Assembly: GCF_019249725.2 (NCBI RefSeq)
Contig: NZ_CP137559.1
Span: 3,619,001 to 3,683,000 of the forward strand
Source of the DNA: Segatella hominis
GTDB lineage: Bacteria; Bacteroidota; Bacteroidia; Bacteroidales; Bacteroidaceae
Length of the DNA stretch: 64,000 bases
Reading direction: 5' to 3'
Positions 21,121 through 27,426 of this stretch are shown here, in pieces. Position 1 is the stretch's first letter, and each line of letters opens with the position of its first letter. The position numbers and the translations under genes are program-made. The notes under the pieces are model-generated. The model did not search any database. It was not told the DNA's origin and saw nothing but the letters and a program-made list of their open reading frames with translations.

Positions 21121-22752
21121 ATGAATACAGAGCAACAAAAGATAGAATACAAGAGTCTGCAAAAGATTCGAACTGGAGAGAAAGGATTCAAGGAACTCTC
21201 TACTACTTGTGTAGCTTTAGCCAATGCGCAAGGAGGACAGATTATGATTGGCGTGGAGGACAAGACAAAGAAGCCTGCTCCCAATCAAGTCATACCGCAA
21301 GAAGAGGCAAATAGTGCCGTTACAAGATTGCGTGGACTCTGTTTCAATGTAGGTCTTGCTGTAGGCGACGTATGTGCTGACGAAACTGGCAGCCAGTACT
21401 TTGCCATCACAGTATTCCCTTCACTCCATTCATATGCCACCACTTCTGATGGCAAAATGTACATCCGTGTCGCAGACAAATGCGAGCCTGTGCGTAGTGA
21501 AGATATTCAACGTGTAGGAGAAGAGAAAGGAGCTTTCCAATGGGAACTTGTGCCAACACGATTTGAATTGGAAGATGAGAATAAGACGAATCTCTCTAAA
21601 TTCGCTAATGATATACGCCAATCTGATAGAGTGAAGCAGCATATCAAGCAGCTCGACGATATGGAAATTGGCGAACAGTACCATCTTCTTGACGGCAACA
21701 AGATGACTAATCTTGGTGTCTTATGGATTGGTACAGCCAAACAGCGTAGCCGTATTTGCTATCCTATCACTGTGCAATATATCGTATATGATGACTTGGA
21801 GAACAAAACCAACAAATTGGAATGGCGTGACAATACACGTAATCCGAAAGAACTTTTGGAAGATATTATGGACAAGGCTGTAGAGTTGACCTATAGCTAT
21901 GAGATGCCTAATGGACTCTTCCGTAAGACAGTACGCTATTATAACGAGAACTTAATCAGAGAGTTGCTTGTTAACAGTTTGGCTCATAGTTCAAGAACCA
22001 TCTCTAACGACATCACAATCAAGGTATATCCAGGTTATATCAGCATCTCCAATCCTGGTGGTCTCCCTTTGGGTGTAACCAAAGACAACATCCTTCATAC
22101 TAAGCACAGACGTAATCCGAATATGATTGAGATACTGACTGCACTTGGATTGATGGAAGGTGAGGGCTCTGGCTATGACTTGATTTATGAGTTGGATGCC
22201 GTTGAAGCAAAGAAACAACCAGAGATAGAATCAACATTCAACACTGTCACGGTATATCAAAGTGCAGAGATTACGGATAAAGAAGTTGTTCGCCTGATGG
22301 ATTATGTTGACCATAATTATCAGCTTTCCCAAAAGAACAAGATAGCTTTCGGCATCATAGCCAGAGAGAAACGCATTGCCGCAACTGATTTATCTAAAAT
22401 CCTCCAGCTATCTGCAGAAGAACGATTGAGAAGCTATATCGATAACTTAGACAAAAGCAATCTGATAACGAAAGGTGGCGTCAAGAAAGGATCATTTTTC
22501 CAAATCAATACAACTTTGCTGAAAAATGCAAAATCTAACATTGTTACTAGTTTGAAGACTATAGAACCACATGTTCTTAAGGCACTAATTATGGAAGATC
22601 TCCGTGTGCATCCTTTGAGTAAAATATCTGATATAGCAGAGCGCATTCCTGATATAGATATGAAAGAGATTCGAAAGATGCTCTATTCTATGGTTGGGAA
22701 GGAGATAGAAAAAGAGGGCACTCGATTTGATAGTAAATATTATATAAAGTAA
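21121..22752 (+). CDS. AlbA_2/GHKL-type ATP-binding putative DNA-binding regulator
   Basis: A cytoplasmic protein (no signal peptide). Residues ~5-115 form an AlbA_2 (Schlafen-like) domain with IEYKSLQ, ALANAQGGQIMIGVED and MYIRVADKCEPV. Around residues 275-365 is a HATPase_c_4-like GHKL fold (ELLVNSLAHS, VYPGYISISNPGGLP, NPNMIEILTALGLMEGEGSGYDLI). The C-terminus is rich in winged-helix-like segments (KRIAATDLSKILQLSAEERLRSYIDNLDKSNLI). Such proteins are commonly annotated as ATP-binding or RecG-like regulators; their role is poorly defined. It has its own promoter after a strong terminator and does not carry the PUL operator, so it looks like accessory cargo in the xylan locus rather than part of it. 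Confidence 0.82.
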   Translation: MNTEQQKIEYKSLQKIRTGEKGFKELSTTCVALANAQGGQIMIGVEDKTKKPAPNQVIPQEEANSAVTRLRGLCFNVGLAVGDVCADETGSQYFAITVFPSLHSYATTSDGKMYIRVADKCEPVRSEDIQRVGEEKGAFQWELVPTRFELEDENKTNLSKFANDIRQSDRVKQHIKQLDDMEIGEQYHLLDGNKMTNLGVLWIGTAKQRSRICYPITVQYIVYDDLENKTNKLEWRDNTRNPKELLEDIMDKAVELTYSYEMPNGLFRKTVRYYNENLIRELLVNSLAHSSRTISNDITIKVYPGYISISNPGGLPLGVTKDNILHTKHRRNPNMIEILTALGLMEGEGSGYDLIYELDAVEAKKQPEIESTFNTVTVYQSAEITDKEVVRLMDYVDHNYQLSQKNKIAFGIIAREKRIAATDLSKILQLSAEERLRSYIDNLDKSNLITKGGVKKGSFFQINTTLLKNAKSNIVTSLKTIEPHVLKALIMEDLRVHPLSKISDIAERIPDIDMKEIRKMLYSMVGKEIEKEGTRFDSKYYIK

Positions 22753-22797
22753 TGGCATAAAAAAAAAGGTCTGAAAAAGAAAAAACTGTTAAAAATC

Positions 22798-23241
22798 ATG
22801 TATTGGACTAATAATCAGCGACTTTCTTTTTTCAGTATTCTTTTTCTACTCCTATATTTCATAAAAGAGATTTTAAGTCTCGGTATAAGAACAGACATTA
22901 CGATGGAAACAAAGGATACCATCTATGTGATAGAACTGAAATTTAATAAGTCGGCACAAGAGGCTCTTGACCAAATCAACAACAAACATTATGCTGATGC
23001 TTTTGCCCTAAGAGGCAAAACCGTGGAAAAGATTGGTATGAACTTTATGATAGATGAAGATAAGACGATCGTATTGGATTGGTGGAAGTTTGGGGAGTAG
23101 TAGGTTGAGAGTGCTGAGAATATCAGCGGTCAGGAGACCAGACAGAACTCCGGCTGGTACACGCTTCAGGGTCAGCGGGTAGAACACCCAACCAAGGGTA
23201 TCTATATCCATAATGGCAAGATTGCTTTTTGCTATATAATA
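22798..23241 (+). pseudogene. Decayed chimera: PD-(D/E)XK (DUF1703-like) tail joined to a CBM6/sorting-tail remnant
   Basis: An open frame to 23100 ends in two TAG codons, but the same frame goes on to 23241. Residues ~33-95 resemble the C-terminus of AAA-ATPase/DUF1703 proteins with a PD-(D/E)XK fold: Asp in RTDITMETKDTIYVIELKF, with the E-L-K of the motif, then EALDQINNKHYADAF and EKIGMNF. The N-terminal ATPase part (normally several hundred residues) is missing and replaced by a hydrophobic, unrelated stretch. The end, LDWWKFGE, matches the CBM6 end of the neighbouring GH43 (LDWWKFSE at 24740-24766). After the stops the frame reads GWYTLQGQRVEHPTKGIYIHNGK, a sorting-like tail as in the first gene of the window. 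I read it as two gene remnants fused by recombination; the first half might still be translated. Confidence 0.65.
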
Positions 23242-23267
23242 TAATGTAAAGGCTAAAAACAAAAGAG

Positions 23268-23298
23268 GGTGTGGCATCATTTTATGACGCACCTTTTT
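23268..23298 (+). terminator. Terminator downstream of the gene relic
   Basis: Ten-bp stem GGTGTGGCAT (23268-23277) / ATGACGCACC (23284-23293) with one mismatch and one G.T pair, then TTTTT. It insulates the GH43 promoter that follows. Confidence 0.7.
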
Positions 23299-23318
23299 CT
23301 TATGTGTTACATCATATT

Positions 23319-23371
23319 AAGTATTTGAAACATGTGAAAAAGTAGAATTCTACTTTTTGGCTTATCTTTGC
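23319..23371 (+). promoter_or_regulatory. GH43-CBM6 promoter with shared PUL operator block
   Basis: The -7 box TATCTTTG is at 23363-23370. The block begins AAGTATTTGAAACATGTGA and has AAAGTAG at offset 21; it includes a perfect 12-bp palindrome GTAGAATTCTAC at 23342-23353. It aligns without gaps to three other promoters of the locus. Confidence 0.78.
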
Positions 23372-23419
23372 ATCCACAAACAACAATTTAATCAACTAAT
23401 AATTAATTTAAATCATAAA

Positions 23420-24766
23420 ATGACTAGATACAGAATGATTTTATCCCTGCTTTTGGCTGGCATGGGAACTGTTGCAACAGCACAGAACATCAACTTGCCA
23501 ATCATCCAGACCAAGTATACGGCCGATCCTGCACCTTATGTGCACAACGATACGGTTTATCTCTATACCACCCACGATGAGGATGGGGCTGAGGGGTTCC
23601 TGATGAAAGACTGGCTGCTCTATACCTCAACGGATATGGTAAACTGGCAAGACCGTGGTGCCGTGGCTTCATTGAAAGACTTCAAGTGGTTCAAGGGCGA
23701 GAATGGTGCCTGGGCAGAGCAGGTCATCGAGCGCAATGGCAAATGGTATATGTATTGCCCTATCCACGGTCATGGCATCGGAGTGCTGGTAGCAGATAGT
23801 CCATTCGGACCTTTCAAGGATCCTCTCGGAAAGCCTCTGGCATGGGAGGGCGACTGGTTCGACATCGACCCTACCGTATGGATTGATGATGATAACCAGG
23901 CTTACATGTATTGGGGCAACCCGGAGTTGAAGGCAGTGAAACTGAACGAGGACATGATTTCTTATTCTGATTCCATCATGCACTTCCCGAAGATTCAGGA
24001 TTATCAGGAAGGTCCTTGGCTCTGGAAGCGCAATGGCAATTATTATCTGGCTTATGCTTCTACCTGCTGTCCTGAGGGCATCGGTTATGCGATGAGCAAG
24101 AATCCGCTCGGACCATGGGAATATAAGGGACATATCATGAACCATACGCCTCGCACTCGTGGCAATCATCCGGGCATCATCGACTATAAGGGCAAGAGCT
24201 ATTGCTTCGGCTTGAATTATGACATCTTCCGTTTGAAGACGGGGCGTCATGCCGAGCAGCGTTCGGTATCTGCAGCCGAGATGACTTACAATCCTGACGG
24301 AACCATCCAGGAGTTGCCATACTTCCAGGATTGCAAGTTGGAGCAGATAGAATGGTTCAACCCTTATCGCCAGGTGGAAGCTGAGACGATGGCTTGGGGC
24401 TATGGATTGAAGACGCAGCCAAAGAATCAGTGGGCGCAGAAGAACAAATGGAACCAGGTGGTTACGAATGTTGATGAGGAAAAGTATATCCTCGTGAAGG
24501 GTGTTGACTTCAAGAAGGGTGCAAGTAAGTTTGAGGTTTCTGCCTCTTGCCACATGTTGGGCGGCAGCATCGAAATCCGTCTTGATGGGGTAAACGGCCA
24601 GTGCATCGGCAAGGTGGATATCAGCAACACCAAGGACGAATACAAAACCTTCTCTACCTGGGTGAAGAAGGTAAAGGGTGTACACGACCTCTACTTCGTC
24701 TTCAAGGGAGGCGACATCCAGAAGCAGAACCTCTTCTTCCTGGATTGGTGGAAATTTAGTGAGTAA
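23420..24766 (+). CDS. GH43-CBM6 arabinofuranosidase/xylosidase
   Basis: ATG at 23420 is chosen because the longer frame would start inside the -7 box; it gives the signal peptide MTRYRMILSLLLAGMGTVATAQ. The GH43 propeller has the base Asp in KYTADPAPYV, the second Asp in DIDPTVWIDDDNQAYMYWGNPEL and the acid Glu in YQEGPWLWKRNGNYYLAY. The last ~130 residues are a CBM6 sandwich (VEAETMAW...GGSIEIRLDGVNGQCIG...LFFLDWWKF). The sequence is close to the first half of the GH43-CBM6-GH43 protein at 27424, so the two genes may be related by duplication. Expected action is removal of arabinosyl or xylosyl units from arabinoxylan oligosaccharides outside the cytoplasm. Its transcription unit starts at the promoter above. 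Confidence 0.9.
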   Translation: MTRYRMILSLLLAGMGTVATAQNINLPIIQTKYTADPAPYVHNDTVYLYTTHDEDGAEGFLMKDWLLYTSTDMVNWQDRGAVASLKDFKWFKGENGAWAEQVIERNGKWYMYCPIHGHGIGVLVADSPFGPFKDPLGKPLAWEGDWFDIDPTVWIDDDNQAYMYWGNPELKAVKLNEDMISYSDSIMHFPKIQDYQEGPWLWKRNGNYYLAYASTCCPEGIGYAMSKNPLGPWEYKGHIMNHTPRTRGNHPGIIDYKGKSYCFGLNYDIFRLKTGRHAEQRSVSAAEMTYNPDGTIQELPYFQDCKLEQIEWFNPYRQVEAETMAWGYGLKTQPKNQWAQKNKWNQVVTNVDEEKYILVKGVDFKKGASKFEVSASCHMLGGSIEIRLDGVNGQCIGKVDISNTKDEYKTFSTWVKKVKGVHDLYFVFKGGDIQKQNLFFLDWWKFSE

Positions 24767-24794
24767 GAAAAAACATTAAAAGAAGTGTTTTTTC
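24767..24794 (+). terminator. Weak hairpin after GH43-CBM6
   Basis: Stem GAAAAAACA / TGTTTTTTC (24767-24775 and 24786-24794), AT-rich, directly after the stop codon. It may terminate partly before the GH127 gene, for which I see no convincing -7 box. Confidence 0.45.
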
Positions 24795-24866
24795 ATTGAA
24801 AGCCATAAGCTAAATGTAATTGTCCGCATATACACTTTTATTAAGAATTTAAAATAATATCAAATT

Positions 24867-27251
24867 ATGAAGAAACAACTGATGATAGCTCTGTTGAGCA
24901 TTGCGCCTGCCTTGGGTGTTGTGGCGCAAGATAAACTTTATAAGGATGAGTTCCCGCTGGGCGACATCACCCTTCTGGACGGACCATTGAAGCATGCTCG
25001 CGACTTGAACGTGCAGGTGCTCCTGAAATATGATTGCGACCGTATGCTGGCCCCTTATCGCAAGGAGGCAGGCTTGCAACCTCGCAAACCTTCTTATCCC
25101 AACTGGGATGGACTGGACGGACATGTGGGCGGACATTATCTGTCGGCCCTTGCCATCAATGCGGCCACAGGCAATGAGGAGTGCCGCAAGCGCATGGAAT
25201 ATATGATATCCGAACTCCAACTGGTGCTTGATGCCAACAATCAGCGCCATGAAGCCTGGTGCCATAACTATATCGGTGGTGTTCCGAATAGTGCCAAGAT
25301 GTGGACAGCTTTCAGTAAAGGAGATTTCGGACCTTACTTCGGAACATGGGCACCTTTCTATAACATTCATAAGATGTATGCAGGTCTTCGTGATGCATGG
25401 CTCTATTGCGGCAATGAACAGGCAAAGAATCTGTTTCTGAAGTTCTGCGATTGGGCTGTGGACATTACGCGTGATCTGAACGACGAACAGATGGAGAAAA
25501 TGCTCGGCAACGAGCATGGAGGCATGAACGAGGTGCTTGCTGATGCATACGCTATTACCGGTGAGCAGAAATATCTGGATTGTGCCCGACGCTTCTCCCA
25601 CAGAATGTTGCTTGTTCCTCTGGAAAACGGCAAGGACTGTCTTGACAATATGCATGCCAATACGCAGATTCCAAAGGTTATCGGCTATCAGCGCATCGCT
25701 GAGTTGGCTCATGATGTGCAATATCACAATGCCAGCGAGTATTTCTGGGAAATTGTGACACGTCAGCGTTCGCTGGCTTTGGGAGGTAACAGCAGGCGTG
25801 AGCACTTCCCGACTAAGGAAAATTGCATCGACTATATCAACGACATCGATGGACCGGAGTCTTGCAATACTTATAATATGCTGAAACTTACCGAGGATCT
25901 GAACCGAGTGAAGCCTAATGGCATGTATGGCGACTTTTACGAGACTGCGATGTTCAACCATATCCTCTCTGCCCAGCATCCGCAGCATGGCGGCTATGTC
26001 TATTTCACTCCCGCCCGTCCTCGCCATTATCGCAACTATTCTGCTCCTAATGAGGCGATGTGGTGCTGCGTGGGAACAGGTATGGAAGACCACGGAAAGT
26101 ATGGACAGTTTGTCTGGACGCACGATAAGGGTGTAAAGGCGGAGGATGATGCTCTGTATGTGAATCTCTTCGTGGCTTCCGAGTTGAATTGGAAGGATAG
26201 AAAGATGGTGATTCGTCAGCAGACTGCCTTCCCGTATGCTGAGTCATCAGTCGTAGAAGTAGCCAAGGGTAAGGGAACTTTCATCCTGAAAGTCCGTAAG
26301 CCATCTTGGTGTGAAAACTTCACCGTGAAGGGTGTTGGTTTTGATGCCGATAGCTATGAGGAGAATGGATTTGTCTGCATGAAGCGCAAATGGAAGAAGG
26401 GTGACCAGGTAAAGATTTCTATGCCTATGCACGCTTACATCAAACCGATGATCAATGTGCCTCAGTATGTGGCAATCATGTATGGTCCTATCCTGCTCGG
26501 CATGAAGACGGGAACGGAGGATATGCGTGGACTCATTGCCGATGACAGCCGTTTCGGACAGTATGCCGGTGGAAAGAAACTGGCTCTTGATGAGGCTCCT
26601 ATTCTGTTGCCGAAACATCTCGACGACATTGCCAAAAACCTGAAGCCAGTTCCTGGCAAGCCTTTGCACTTTAAACTTGCCACCCGAATGGAGAATGCCA
26701 TTGATGGTGAACTGCAGCCTTTCTTCGAGATTCATGATTCTCGATATATGATGTATTGGTTGGCATTAGGCGAGAATGATTACAAGGCTTATATGCAGAA
26801 GTTGGCTGATGAGGAAAAAGCCCGTCAGGCTTTGGAGGCTAGAACTGTGGATAAGGTGAACCCTGGAGAACAGCAGCCTGAGACTGATCATAACATGGAG
26901 GCTGATGTTACTGAGCGTGGTAATACTGAGGGCGTCTTTTTCCGTGATGCAAGGGATGGGCATTTCTTCAGCTATCTGATGCAGACCAAGGGAGAGACTA
27001 ATCTTAGCCTTCAGCTCAAGTTCTGGGGACAGGATGAATGGCGTACAAGTGAGTTTGATATTTATGTCAACGACAAGTTGCTTTGCAGCGTGAACAACAG
27101 TCATCGCTGGCGCACCACACAGTTTAAGACCGTTGATTATGCCATTCCTTCAGAGTTTGTTAAGGGCAAGAAGGAAATAAGAGTGAAGTTTGTGGCTCAT
27201 AAGGGCAAGCAAGTTGGACAGATTTATGGTGTGAGACTTGTAAAGCATTAA
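24867..27251 (+). CDS. GH127 (DUF1680) beta-L-arabinofuranosidase
   Basis: Secreted enzyme (MKKQLMIALLSIAPALGVVAQ) with an (alpha/alpha)6 barrel. WDGLDGHVGGHYLSALA and TWAPFYNIHKMYAGL are hallmark blocks. The zinc/thiolate site known from Bifidobacterium HypBA1 (Glu338, Cys340, Cys417, Cys418) is matched by GPESCNTYNM and AMWCCVGTGMEDHGKY, so the Cys nucleophile is kept. The C-terminal ~150 residues add beta-sandwiches (DEWRTSEFDIYVNDKLL...REIRVKFVAHKGKQVGQIYGVRLV). GH127 enzymes cleave beta-L-arabinofuranosyl linkages and, in some members, 3-C-carboxy-substituted sugars. Its place between two GH43 genes suggests work on arabinose-containing side chains. Confidence 0.9.
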   Translation: MKKQLMIALLSIAPALGVVAQDKLYKDEFPLGDITLLDGPLKHARDLNVQVLLKYDCDRMLAPYRKEAGLQPRKPSYPNWDGLDGHVGGHYLSALAINAATGNEECRKRMEYMISELQLVLDANNQRHEAWCHNYIGGVPNSAKMWTAFSKGDFGPYFGTWAPFYNIHKMYAGLRDAWLYCGNEQAKNLFLKFCDWAVDITRDLNDEQMEKMLGNEHGGMNEVLADAYAITGEQKYLDCARRFSHRMLLVPLENGKDCLDNMHANTQIPKVIGYQRIAELAHDVQYHNASEYFWEIVTRQRSLALGGNSRREHFPTKENCIDYINDIDGPESCNTYNMLKLTEDLNRVKPNGMYGDFYETAMFNHILSAQHPQHGGYVYFTPARPRHYRNYSAPNEAMWCCVGTGMEDHGKYGQFVWTHDKGVKAEDDALYVNLFVASELNWKDRKMVIRQQTAFPYAESSVVEVAKGKGTFILKVRKPSWCENFTVKGVGFDADSYEENGFVCMKRKWKKGDQVKISMPMHAYIKPMINVPQYVAIMYGPILLGMKTGTEDMRGLIADDSRFGQYAGGKKLALDEAPILLPKHLDDIAKNLKPVPGKPLHFKLATRMENAIDGELQPFFEIHDSRYMMYWLALGENDYKAYMQKLADEEKARQALEARTVDKVNPGEQQPETDHNMEADVTERGNTEGVFFRDARDGHFFSYLMQTKGETNLSLQLKFWGQDEWRTSEFDIYVNDKLLCSVNNSHRWRTTQFKTVDYAIPSEFVKGKKEIRVKFVAHKGKQVGQIYGVRLVKH

Positions 27252-27345
27252 TTGTAGAAAAGTATATGTTAGCATATATTCAACTCAAGAATGAGACAAG
27301 TGCATCAATCACCAATAGAGTTTGTGTAGTAAGATAAACTTAATA

Positions 27346-27398
27346 AAGTTTTTGAAACATTCTATAAAGTCATTATGATTGTTTTTTCGTAATTTTGC
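27346..27398 (+). promoter_or_regulatory. GH43-CBM6-GH43 promoter with shared PUL operator block
   Basis: The -7 box TAATTTTG is at 27390-27397. The block begins AAGTTTTTGAAACAT and has AAAGTCATTA at offset 21, the same half-sites and spacing as before susC. It overlaps the left arm of the inverted repeat at 27371-27426. Confidence 0.7.
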
Positions 27399-27426
27399 AG
27401 CATTAAACGAAAAAACAATCATAATG
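27371..27426. repeat. Perfect 19-bp inverted repeat around a promoter
   Basis: Left arm CATTATGATTGTTTTTTCG (27371-27389) and right arm CGAAAAAACAATCATAATG (27408-27426) are exact reverse complements. The 18-bp spacer carries the -7 box. The right arm runs into the start codon at 27424. Transcription should begin inside the spacer or at its end, so the left arm is not in the mRNA and the repeat is not an ordinary RNA hairpin. Confidence 0.95.

Noticed and set aside
21121..23241. Insertion sequence or transposon
   Set aside because: No transposase, integrase or terminal inverted repeats were found; only the gene content suggests insertion.
23669..24685. 338-codon open frame on the - strand
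   Set aside because: Antisense to a well-defined GH43-CBM6 gene; no motif support.
24849..26123. 424-codon open frame on the - strand
   Set aside because: It lies entirely against the GH127 gene, whose active-site motifs are clear; the antisense translation shows no family features and looks like a codon-bias shadow.
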